The position numbers were made by a program, and so were the translations under genes. Of a stretch of DNA of 64,000 bases, positions 26,127 to 34,182 are shown piece by piece (position 1 is the first letter of the stretch; each line of letters starts with the position of its first letter). The notes beneath the pieces were generated by a model that was not told where the DNA came from, did not search any database, and saw only the letters and a list, made by a program, of their open reading frames with translations. Source of the DNA: a virus; IMG/VR virus record IMGVR_UViG_3300031857_024892, positions 1-64,000 of that record. One strand, 5' to 3'.

Positions 26127-28529
26127 ATGTCATTCATCAAGCTGCAGCCTGAGAACTTCGACACGTTCTCTCTCACACTGCGGCCACGCGCTGAGTTTGT
26201 GTCGTCTTCAAGCGGGATCACAGGATCAGTTCGGTTGATAGAACGGCCGAGTGCCTATCTTAAGGAAGAAATTGCCATAGGCACTAGAGGAACGACGACG
26301 TTTGTAGAAGATCCTACAGGACCTGCATACATCGAGTCACTGAGGCAGGACATAATTGCTAACACTACAGATCGTCCTGCTCTGCTAGATGAGTACATTC
26401 GTCTTGTAAATCTCCTAGCTGAGAGTAGGAAAAATGACATCGTCATCCCGGTGCAGCGTATAACACAGTCGATCGAATTTGATCGCAACTCATTCACTAA
26501 AAGCATCATCAAGAATGTCATGATGCCACAGTACCGATCTGTCTACGCAGATTGTGACTACTCTTATAAGAACTACCACACGATCAACTTCTTCACAGCA
26601 TCGACGGTGCCTAGTGATAGCGCAATCATCTATCCAAACATTGATGACCAATACACACTGACAGATGCTTTTAGCTTTGATTTTTACATCAATCCGAGGT
26701 ATTTAGCAGACGCAGGTATTAGCTTTAATGCAGGTGCTATCCTGCACATGTCGTCATCAATTTGTGTGTCACTACACACAGGATCACACAAGAATGCAGA
26801 CGGTCAAGTTGATCAATTTCGTCTTGCAGTAGGCTTTCAGCACAGTGCGAATGTGCCACTTAACAGTATTGATGTTACGCAGGCAAATGGTTCAAGATCA
26901 TATCCGCAAGATTTAATCTACGTCAGCGATGATAATCTCTTAAAGCATAACAACTGGCATCATGTTTCAATTCGTTGGGGCGCATCATACAACAACGGAT
27001 CAGGATCTTTCACAATTGATGCTACGACATCTTCTTTCTACTACCCAAGCAGCTCAATTACAGACACAGCAAATGTAGAAACATTGATCTTGGGAAATCA
27101 GTATGTTGGAAGTGATACGACGGCAAAGTTCTTCAACAGCGTAGTTGCTAACACAACAACAGGTGAAGGTGTAACGCAACTCGACGGAGGCACAAGCGAC
27201 CCAGCAGGTTTCACGTTTTCAAGCCCACTCAATGCCGAAATACATGAAGTTAAAATTTTCAATAGAGTTTTGACAGATACAGAAGTTAGTTACTACAGAA
27301 CAAATGGCGCCACCGCCAGTACTTCTGGATTGATTTTTTACTTGCCTCCCTTTTTTACAAACTACGCTGTAAAACAGCAGGAAGATTTTGTCACACCAAT
27401 AGGTAAATTAAGTGAGATAGCAGGTAAGCCCGCCGCAAAGTTAAATGTTACGCCTTTCAACATACCACTTGCTTTTGCTTGTCAAGTTTTTTCTCCTAAT
27501 CTTCAAAATTTTCTATTTGATCAAGTTTCAAGTTCACCAGCTCAATTTGCATCAAGTGGGTTAAACTACGCACCGCGCCTTTATCGCCTAACAGGATCGC
27601 TCAATACAACCGTTGTTGACACATTTGCTGTCGATCACTTGCTCAAAGATCCTGCTTTTGCTAAGCGTGCGTACACAATTTTGCCATGTGACAATGGCTT
27701 CATCTCGCCGTCTATAAGCTTGATAACAGACACAGCAGAAGGTTTATATAGACAATTTTCACTTGGAATAGATGAAGTAAAAGACAGCATATCACTGTCT
27801 AACATAGACACAACACTTGAACCTACATCGCAGGGAACGGGATCGATAGCAAGGTCAGGAATTGAAAATTATTTAACTCCAACAAACTTCAATTTTGACA
27901 CGAGCTACTACAGCCTCTTCTCGCGCGGTTATCAAGGGACAGTCACATCACTCTTTTCTTTTAACACAACGTCATCATTTGCTGATAGATCAAGCAACCT
28001 GTCGACGATCTATCAAGTTAGCAATCTCTATTACGGTAATCAGATATTCCCGCAGTCATTTACATTATCATCTACAGCACTGACAGGCTCGGGTGATAAG
28101 ATTAACATCACGCTTAAGGATAACGGCTTTGGGGGTCTCTACCGCGCAGATGCAGTCACACCTCCGCCCACTTGGGCGACTGTAGGTAACCTCTTCTACG
28201 ATGAGGGTCTTGCGATCATCAAGTCACCTCACCTCTACTACTTCGGTAAGGACAATTTCTCTGTCTCGTTCAATGGGTCGCAGAATATCCACACATATAC
28301 TATCGATGTTATTTGTCCAGCTGGAGAGATCAACTCATCATCTAATCCGAGTTACCTATCATTCCCACCTACAAATGAACAGAATGAAACGGCAGATAAC
28401 TTCGTGTACATCACGGGCATCAATATTCACGACGACAACTTTAACGTTATTATGAGAGCGAACCTGGCACAACCAGTGCTCAAGAGGCCCGATGAAGAGT
28501 TTCTCTTTAGAATTAAGTACGACATGTGA
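26127..28529 (+). CDS. Large structural protein with LamG-like domain and shared C-terminal module
   Basis: 800 residues. The N-terminus is SFIKLQPENFDTFSLTLRPR. About 175-395 is a concanavalin A/LamG-like fold (DAFSFDFYINPRYLAD, NNWHHVSIRWGASYNNGSGS, NAEIHEVKIFNRVLTDTEVS). The last 125 residues contain VGNLFYDEGLAIIKSPHLYY, EINSSSNPSYLSF, FVYITGINIHDDNFNV and FLFRIKYDM, the module also found at the end of the protein at 23946. It is a likely fibre or peripheral baseplate protein with glycan-binding potential. The end overlaps the start of the RuvC-like gene by 38 bases. GAGGGG precedes the ATG. Confidence 0.6.
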   Translation: MSFIKLQPENFDTFSLTLRPRAEFVSSSSGITGSVRLIERPSAYLKEEIAIGTRGTTTFVEDPTGPAYIESLRQDIIANTTDRPALLDEYIRLVNLLAESRKNDIVIPVQRITQSIEFDRNSFTKSIIKNVMMPQYRSVYADCDYSYKNYHTINFFTASTVPSDSAIIYPNIDDQYTLTDAFSFDFYINPRYLADAGISFNAGAILHMSSSICVSLHTGSHKNADGQVDQFRLAVGFQHSANVPLNSIDVTQANGSRSYPQDLIYVSDDNLLKHNNWHHVSIRWGASYNNGSGSFTIDATTSSFYYPSSSITDTANVETLILGNQYVGSDTTAKFFNSVVANTTTGEGVTQLDGGTSDPAGFTFSSPLNAEIHEVKIFNRVLTDTEVSYYRTNGATASTSGLIFYLPPFFTNYAVKQQEDFVTPIGKLSEIAGKPAAKLNVTPFNIPLAFACQVFSPNLQNFLFDQVSSSPAQFASSGLNYAPRLYRLTGSLNTTVVDTFAVDHLLKDPAFAKRAYTILPCDNGFISPSISLITDTAEGLYRQFSLGIDEVKDSISLSNIDTTLEPTSQGTGSIARSGIENYLTPTNFNFDTSYYSLFSRGYQGTVTSLFSFNTTSSFADRSSNLSTIYQVSNLYYGNQIFPQSFTLSSTALTGSGDKINITLKDNGFGGLYRADAVTPPPTWATVGNLFYDEGLAIIKSPHLYYFGKDNFSVSFNGSQNIHTYTIDVICPAGEINSSSNPSYLSFPPTNEQNETADNFVYITGINIHDDNFNVIMRANLAQPVLKRPDEEFLFRIKYDM

Positions 28530-29052
28530 TACGATCCTCGGCCTCGACATCTCGACGTCATGCACAGGCTACGCGATTGTGACGACAGATGTGGGCAGAG
28601 TAGTTGAGGTAGGAAATTTTAAGCTTGACAAGCTTGATGACTTCTTCGATAAGTGTGATGCTTATAGGACCGCACTCTCGGCAGTTTTTGCAAGGCATGT
28701 GGGCATCAAGAAGATCTGCATCGAGGAGAACTTGCAAGCATTCCGGCCAGGCATGTCATCTGCTAAGACGATCAATACACTCGCTCGTTTTAATGGCGCA
28801 GCGTCTCTGATCTCTTACGAAGTTTGCAAGACAAAACCCGTCTTTCTCAATGCCACGTCAGCAAGGTCGAAGCTGGGTATCAAGCTTGACCGAAAGTCAG
28901 AAGTGTCCACGAAGCAGCAGATCTTCGAGTTCGTCAAACCTCAAATTGACATTGAGTGGCCCACCACAAAGACGGGTGGCGTCCAGACATCGTGCTATGA
29001 TATGTCAGATGCATATGTGCTGGCTCGAGCAGGCTGGTTGAACAAAGAGTAG
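28492..29052 (+). CDS. RuvC-like Holliday-junction nuclease (RNase H fold)
   Basis: 186 residues. Motif one is TILGLDISTSCTGYAIV with D19, motif two is KKICIEENLQAFRPG with E78/E79, and the C-terminal acidic pair lies in CYDMSDAYVLARAG (D170, D173). This is the RuvC order of acidic residues for two-metal cleavage of branched DNA. In a T4-like phage it could resolve recombination intermediates before packaging, the job of endonuclease VII (gp49) in T4. The start lies 38 bases inside the upstream structural gene; no later in-frame ATG, GTG or TTG precedes motif one. It opens the recombination/replication block. Confidence 0.8.
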   Translation: MKSFSLELSTTCDTILGLDISTSCTGYAIVTTDVGRVVEVGNFKLDKLDDFFDKCDAYRTALSAVFARHVGIKKICIEENLQAFRPGMSSAKTINTLARFNGAASLISYEVCKTKPVFLNATSARSKLGIKLDRKSEVSTKQQIFEFVKPQIDIEWPTTKTGGVQTSCYDMSDAYVLARAGWLNKE

Positions 29053-29072
29053 ACGTATCTTACTATTAAGAT

Positions 29073-30035
29073 ATGACGACTGTCACTTCGACCGAGAAGA
29101 TAAGATTTCTGCGCGGCATATTTCGTGACATCCAAGTTTCACGAGACGGCAACGATTGTGCTGTTCCGTGCCCAAACTGTAAGACACCTGACAAGAAGAA
29201 GCTGTCGATCAACGTTGAGACGTGGAAGTACCACTGCTGGGTATGTGGTGTCAAAGGTGGAAATCTTCGATCGCTCTTTAAGCAGTACTACTCACCCGAA
29301 GTTGTTGTCGCTTTTAGAGAGCATTTCGGCATTAGTGACGATGACGCATCTGAGGTTCCTGTTGTAGAGGTTGTGACACTGCCTGACGGTTTGCAACCTG
29401 TTGCACTCGTGGCAAACTCTAAGAACCCTAATTTCAGAGCGACATACAACTATCTGATGCGGCGCGGCCTAACTGAGCGCGACCTGTGGTATTGGAAGAT
29501 GTGTGTCAGCAGTGAGAATAGCTTTACAAGACGCGTCATCATACCCTCATTTGACTCTGATGGTGATCTTAACTACTACGTCTCACGTTCGATTGATAAG
29601 GACACAAAACCTCGCTATGTCAATTCAAAAGCAAACAAGACAGAGATCATCTTCAACGATTTAATGGTTGATTGGTCAAAGCCCGTCGTGATCGTCGAGG
29701 GCGTCTTTGATGCGATCAACGTTGGTCAGAATGCAATCCCAATACTTGGATCGTACCTACCGCAATCAGCAGCACTTTTTGCCAAGATTGTGGCAAACAA
29801 TATTCCGGTGACGTTGGCACTCGACCCCGACGTTGAGGATAAGATGCATAAGATTGCAGGTGATCTGTACAAGTTCGGCGTCGAGGTCCGTCAAGCAGAC
29901 ATCACAGGTTTTAAAGACATCGGTGAGATGCCGCGTGACGTTGCTAAGCAGTGTATAGCAGATGCAAAAGCGTGGCATCCAAAGATCAGCATGCTGCACA
30001 AAATTAGCAAGATATCAAGTGGATCTATTCTATAG
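29073..30035 (+). CDS. gp61: DNA primase, T4 gp61/DnaG-like
   Basis: 320 residues (T4 gp61 is 342). Makes RNA primers for lagging-strand synthesis with the replicative helicase. The N-terminal zinc-binding domain has VPCPNC (C33, C36) and YHCWVCGVKGGNL (C55, C58). The catalytic TOPRIM fold has KPVVIVEGVFDAI (E209) and TLALDPDVEDK (D251, D253). The linking segment RRGLTERDLWYWKM and RRVIIPSFDSDGDLNYYVSR is typical of phage primases. No helicase (gp41) is seen nearby. The ATG follows a short gap of 20 bases. Confidence 0.85.
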   Translation: MTTVTSTEKIRFLRGIFRDIQVSRDGNDCAVPCPNCKTPDKKKLSINVETWKYHCWVCGVKGGNLRSLFKQYYSPEVVVAFREHFGISDDDASEVPVVEVVTLPDGLQPVALVANSKNPNFRATYNYLMRRGLTERDLWYWKMCVSSENSFTRRVIIPSFDSDGDLNYYVSRSIDKDTKPRYVNSKANKTEIIFNDLMVDWSKPVVIVEGVFDAINVGQNAIPILGSYLPQSAALFAKIVANNIPVTLALDPDVEDKMHKIAGDLYKFGVEVRQADITGFKDIGEMPRDVAKQCIADAKAWHPKISMLHKISKISSGSIL

Positions 30036-30050
30036 CAGATATTTAACTGC

Positions 30051-30410
30051 ATGCCTAGTAATCTAAAACTTCGTCGATTCATTCTCAAAGAGATGGCCGA
30101 TGTGCTCGCAGATGATGCACTCTTCACAAAGCAGACCCCACAAGACGACTCGCCCGTTGGTGACGTAGGCGACGAGACAGTAGATGAAGGCGGCGACTGC
30201 GGTTGCGGTTGCGGTGGAGCACCGGGAGGCTGCGGCGGCAAGAAGAGCGGAACAATCACAGCAACTGCGCTCTTCAAGAGAAGCCTCTATGAGATCATCG
30301 AAGATGCGATTGGTGTGTACGACCAGTACGATGATGCCGACCAGATAAGCGACGAGATGATTGCTGAGATCGAGCACTTCAGCAACAAGCTCAAAGCCTT
30401 TAGGAACTAA
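30051..30410 (+). CDS. Small cysteine/glycine-rich protein, function unknown
   Basis: 119 residues. The N-terminus LKLRRFILKEMADVLADDA carries the short basic-aliphatic helix seen in several small proteins of this phage. A glycine-rich loop has four cysteines within twelve residues (C50, C52, C54, C61; DCGCGCGGAPGGCGGKK), which could bind a metal or an iron-sulfur cluster. The C-terminal 50 residues form an acidic amphipathic helix (QISDEMIAEIEHFSNKLKAF). It sits between primase and the Mre11-Rad50 gene. GATATTTA ends only 4 bases before the ATG, too close to serve as a late promoter for this start. I do not recognise a function. Confidence 0.6.
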   Translation: MPSNLKLRRFILKEMADVLADDALFTKQTPQDDSPVGDVGDETVDEGGDCGCGCGGAPGGCGGKKSGTITATALFKRSLYEIIEDAIGVYDQYDDADQISDEMIAEIEHFSNKLKAFRN

Positions 30411-30448
30411 AATATAAATCTAGCTTTTCTTGTCTAAGATTAGAACAT

Positions 30449-33400
30449 ATGAAAGCGTTCCATATCTCAGACATCCATTTTAGAGGCCTGTCTCGACATG
30501 ACGAGTATAGGAAGTGTTTCACTAGATTGTTCGACATCGCTCGAAAGGAGAAGCCTGATGTCTTCTTCGTCGGTGGCGACATCGTTCACTCCAAGACACA
30601 GGGCATCACACCAGAGCTGATTGATATTCTGACTTGGTGCTTTGAGACGATGGCAGAGATCGCGCCTGTCCACATGATCCTGGGTAATCATGACGGTCTC
30701 ATCCACAACAAGAGCCGACAAGATGCGATCACACCCATCATCAACGCGCTGGGAAACAAGCGCATCTACTTGTACAAGAAGTCGGGTGTCTATCCGACGG
30801 GCCTGCCTGGCATCAACTGGTGCGTCTTTTCGTGCTTTGACGAGGAGGGGTGGGACGATGTCAAGCCTGTCAAGGGTGAGATCAACATCGCTTGCTTCCA
30901 CGGTGCCGTTCGTGGGTCATCGACTGACTCCGACTGGAAGATCAACGGTGAAGTGACAGCAAGCTTCTTTGATGAGTTTGACTACACATTCCTGGGTGAC
31001 ATTCACAAGCGTCAAAATGTCACAGGCAACGGTGTCATCTCCTATCCTGGGTCGTTCATCCAGCAGGATTACGGTGAGGATGTCATCAAGGGCTGCCTGC
31101 TGTGGGATATTAAGTCATCAGTTGATTACAGCTGTAAGTTCATCCACATCATCAACGACTCACCATTTGTAACGATCGGTTACCGCGGTGATCTTGATGA
31201 AACTTACCAGATGATCGATAGCGCTCCTACGGGTGCACGTGTCCGCATTGGCTCCGATGTTCCGGTGCCACCTACAACGCTGCACCTCATTGAATCGAAG
31301 CTGCAAGCTGAGAAGTCACCTAAAGAGATTGTCTATAAGATCGCAGATCTAGACGCTGGCAAAAGCCTGGCAAAGACAAGCGGAACACCCGTCACAGATC
31401 TCAGGCAGCCTAGCACAATCAAAGAGTTGATCCGTGACTTCTACAGCGACTCAGCGTTGCCAAAAGACAAGTTTGAGCGTGTTGATGCAATCGTCGACAG
31501 GTACATGAAGTCACTTGATTTGGGTGGTGATGAGGATCGAAACTACAGCTGGTCACTTGACAAGCTGGCTTTTAGGAACACGTTTGCATTCCGCGGTGAT
31601 AACGAGATTGACTTTACCAAGTCATCTGGCATCACAGGCATCTTTGGCAAGAACCGTGCTGGAAAGTCATCCATCATTGGCAGCCTTGTCTACTGTCTCT
31701 TCAACACCTCAGATAGAGGATCTCTCAAGAACCTCCACATCATCAATGACAAGGAGGACACATGTGATGCTGAAGCAGACATTACAGTCAAGGGTGACAA
31801 GTACAAGATTTCTCGCAGAACTAAGAAGACAGTCAATAAGAAGGGTGACGTCAACGTCAACACGACGCTAGGCATCACTAAACTCGACACTGATATGCAG
31901 CTAAGTGACGTCTCAGATGAACAGCGTCGTGAGACAGAGAAGGTGCTGCGACAGCTAATTGGAACTGCAGATGACTTCTTCATGACATCGCTTGCAGCTC
32001 AAGGAAACCTCAATAAGTTCTTTGAGGAGAAGTCGACAGCCCGCAAGCAGATCATTGGAAAGTTTCTTAATCTTGACATCTTTGACTCACTTTATGAGCG
32101 GTCACGAGAGGATCTTGTACCTCTCCGTGCCTCGTTTAGAGGTCGCCGAGACAAGCAGCAGATTGATGCAAAAATTTCTGATGCTGTAAAGATGCTTGCA
32201 GTTGAGAGAGAGAAAACTTCTGAACTTGACAATGCACACAGTGATCTTACTAGGAAGTTAGCAGATCTACGTGTCATTATCAATGGTGATACATCAGTCG
32301 AGGCAGCTGTCAAGCTGCGTGAACTCGAGCAGCGCAGGGATCGTCTTGCTGAGAAGCATAAGGAGTATACATCTCAAATTGAGGATGCCTCCGCACTGCG
32401 CGCTAAGCATACAGTTCGCCTTGAGAAGTTCAGTGCACTGAAGGAAAAGTTTCCTATTGATGAGCTTCGACAGAAAGTTCAATCACAAAGGTCGCTAGAG
32501 ACAAAGCTCGAAGCTGCAAATAGAGAGCTACAACAGCACCTTAAATCTCTAGGAAGGCTGAATGAAGATGTTGGAATTCTATCGACTGTTCCATGCGGCG
32601 ACGAATTTCCAACGTGTCCATTCATCAAGAAGGCGTTTGAGAGCAAGTCAAAGATTGGCCAGGAGCAGCTAGAAGTTGAAGAGCAGCGGAAGTACATCAA
32701 GCAGCTTCAAGCTGATATTAACGAAATAGCCGAGCAAAATCTTGACGAAAAGGTCAAGAAATACGACGTAATGCTCCAGGAAGAGCGAACACTCCAGTTT
32801 GATGTTAGCAAGCTTGATATGAAGATCGAGCATGCAGAGGCATCACTTAAAACTGTCAATGTAGATCTTGCTACATGTAATCTTGAGATCGATCGTCTAA
32901 GTGCGGTAGTCAACGACTCAGACAGCCTATGCGGTGTCTATGACAGCATCAAGGAAGTAGAAGAAGAGCTTGAGAAGACACGTAAATTGCAGCTCACAAA
33001 TGCAAAGAACGTCGGTGCTCATGAGACATCGATCACAACGCTCCAGAGTGAGAAGGAGACGCTTGAGCGAGATCTTGCTGACCTCGAGATCTTTGAGTTG
33101 TTCAACGTCGCCATGTCAAAGAAGGGCCTCCCTTCTCGCCTAATCTCTAAACTACTTCCTCTTGTCAATGCTGAGATCCAGAACATTCTACTCGGTGTCT
33201 GCAATTTCACAGTCGAGCTTGAGGTTGATGAGGAGTCGAACTCACTTGAAGTTTACATTAACTACGGTGACAAGCGACGGATAATTGAGCTAGGATCGGG
33301 AATGGAAAAGATGATCTCTGCAATTGCGACAAGAGTTGCTCTCATTAATATGTCATCTTTGCCTAAATCCAACATCTTCATCATTGACGAAGGGTTTGGC

Positions 33401-33568
33401 GCACTTGATGACACCAATCTTGAAGCATGCTCGCGCCTGCTGCGGTCGCTGAAGAAGCACTTCAACCAGATCCTCATCATCTCACACGTAGATGCAATCA
33501 AGGATGCAGTTGACAACTTTGTTGAGATCAACTGGATCGACGGAGGCGCAAGTGTCAGATACTCCTGA
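30449..33568 (+). CDS. gp47-gp46: Fused Mre11/Rad50-type recombination nuclease-ATPase (gp47+gp46)
   Basis: 1039 residues in one uninterrupted frame. Residues 1-340 are a calcineurin-like nuclease (gp47/SbcD/Mre11) with DIHFRG (D8, H10), GGDIVHSK (D44), GNHDGL (N80-D82), CFHGAV and GDIHKRQ. After a linker, residues about 380-1039 are an SMC-type ATPase (gp46/SbcC/Rad50): Walker A GKNRAGKS (400-407), a long coiled coil with a cysteine pair (C716, C723) at its apex, signature LGSGMEKMISAIATRVALI near 948, Walker B IFIIDEGFGALD near 976, then ISHVDAI. It would process double-strand ends for recombination-dependent replication. In T4 these are two genes (339 and 560 residues). A GTG-initiated gene overlaps the end. 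Confidence 0.92.
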   Translation: MKAFHISDIHFRGLSRHDEYRKCFTRLFDIARKEKPDVFFVGGDIVHSKTQGITPELIDILTWCFETMAEIAPVHMILGNHDGLIHNKSRQDAITPIINALGNKRIYLYKKSGVYPTGLPGINWCVFSCFDEEGWDDVKPVKGEINIACFHGAVRGSSTDSDWKINGEVTASFFDEFDYTFLGDIHKRQNVTGNGVISYPGSFIQQDYGEDVIKGCLLWDIKSSVDYSCKFIHIINDSPFVTIGYRGDLDETYQMIDSAPTGARVRIGSDVPVPPTTLHLIESKLQAEKSPKEIVYKIADLDAGKSLAKTSGTPVTDLRQPSTIKELIRDFYSDSALPKDKFERVDAIVDRYMKSLDLGGDEDRNYSWSLDKLAFRNTFAFRGDNEIDFTKSSGITGIFGKNRAGKSSIIGSLVYCLFNTSDRGSLKNLHIINDKEDTCDAEADITVKGDKYKISRRTKKTVNKKGDVNVNTTLGITKLDTDMQLSDVSDEQRRETEKVLRQLIGTADDFFMTSLAAQGNLNKFFEEKSTARKQIIGKFLNLDIFDSLYERSREDLVPLRASFRGRRDKQQIDAKISDAVKMLAVEREKTSELDNAHSDLTRKLADLRVIINGDTSVEAAVKLRELEQRRDRLAEKHKEYTSQIEDASALRAKHTVRLEKFSALKEKFPIDELRQKVQSQRSLETKLEAANRELQQHLKSLGRLNEDVGILSTVPCGDEFPTCPFIKKAFESKSKIGQEQLEVEEQRKYIKQLQADINEIAEQNLDEKVKKYDVMLQEERTLQFDVSKLDMKIEHAEASLKTVNVDLATCNLEIDRLSAVVNDSDSLCGVYDSIKEVEEELEKTRKLQLTNAKNVGAHETSITTLQSEKETLERDLADLEIFELFNVAMSKKGLPSRLISKLLPLVNAEIQNILLGVCNFTVELEVDEESNSLEVYINYGDKRRIIELGSGMEKMISAIATRVALINMSSLPKSNIFIIDEGFGALDDTNLEACSRLLRSLKKHFNQILIISHVDAIKDAVDNFVEINWIDGGASVRYS

Positions 33569-33794
33569 TGTCACTCCGTTATTCTGTCTTGTCTGTGAGA
33601 CAGTGATGGTTGGGCAAGATGATGTTGACTACCACAGGCTGTTTCAGTGCTGCACGGAGTGTGGCATGAAGTGGGCCGAGACGAACCGCTCACAATGGTT
33701 GATGGGATGGCGTCCTAACAGAGATGAAGTGGATGCTGAAATTATTAATAGAAGATCGCACATACTTAACGAAATAGATATACTAAGAGGATAG
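33552..33794 (+). CDS. Small zinc-ribbon protein
   Basis: 80 residues from a GTG start at 33552, chosen because GGAGG lies 5 bases upstream; an ATG further up would start inside the ATPase tail without a ribosome-binding site. The protein has two cysteine knuckles, LFCLVCETVMV and FQCCTECGMKWAE, giving a probable four-cysteine zinc ribbon, followed by a charged helix (RDEVDAEIINRRSHILNEID). Such small ribbons in phages often act in DNA or polymerase binding, but nothing here fixes the role. It overlaps the Mre11-Rad50 gene by 17 bases, so it is probably translated with it. Confidence 0.65.
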   Translation: MSDTPDVTPLFCLVCETVMVGQDDVDYHRLFQCCTECGMKWAETNRSQWLMGWRPNRDEVDAEIINRRSHILNEIDILRG

Positions 33795-33798
33795 TCGC

Positions 33799-34182
33799 AT
33801 GCTTTCAATGCAACAAGTAAATACACTCGGGCAGCTTATCGACACAACTTTCGGTAAAAGCTCAACAACAAATGCACCGACGGTGTCAATAAAGATGACG
33901 CTCCAAGGCAACTCTCTCATCGTTAAGTACACAACGCTGGTTCACTTTGCTTCCGAGCAATCCATGAGAGAGCAGTCAAAAGAGCTGGAGCGCGCTGCAG
34001 TTCAGCTTACTAAGAAGTCGATTGATCAAGTTGAGAAAGATTTCAAGAGAATTGAAGGTAAGACACTCAATCTCAAGAAGAAGACGTCTGACAACGGCAT
34101 CGAGCTGATCAGTATGTCACCTTACAATCCACGTAAAGTTGCATACTATAGATTTAATACGACATATGAAATCGATGTATGA
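33799..34182 (+). CDS. Conserved-looking hypothetical protein before the large terminase
   Basis: 127 residues, mixed alpha/beta. It contains VSIKMTLQGNSLIVKYTTLV, a long helix (REQSKELERAAVQLTKKSID) and a C-terminal strand segment (PRKVAYYRFNTTYEIDV). There is no membrane span, cysteine cluster or catalytic motif. AGAGGA lies 6 to 10 bases before the ATG at 33799 (a second ATG is at 33808). The end overlaps the terminase start (ATGA), so it belongs to the packaging transcript. I cannot name a homologue; a virion or packaging accessory protein is possible. Confidence 0.55.
   Translation: MLSMQQVNTLGQLIDTTFGKSSTTNAPTVSIKMTLQGNSLIVKYTTLVHFASEQSMREQSKELERAAVQLTKKSIDQVEKDFKRIEGKTLNLKKKTSDNGIELISMSPYNPRKVAYYRFNTTYEIDV

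Noticed and set aside
30039-30046. GATATTTA before the gene at 30051 as a late promoter
   Set aside because: It ends only 4 bases before the ATG, so a transcript starting downstream of it would lack the start codon. It may be chance.
30449-33568. Possibility that the Mre11-Rad50 fusion is two genes with a missed internal start
   Set aside because: No stop separates the two parts, and I saw no clear ribosome-binding site plus ATG between residues 340 and 390; kept as a fusion with a check suggested.
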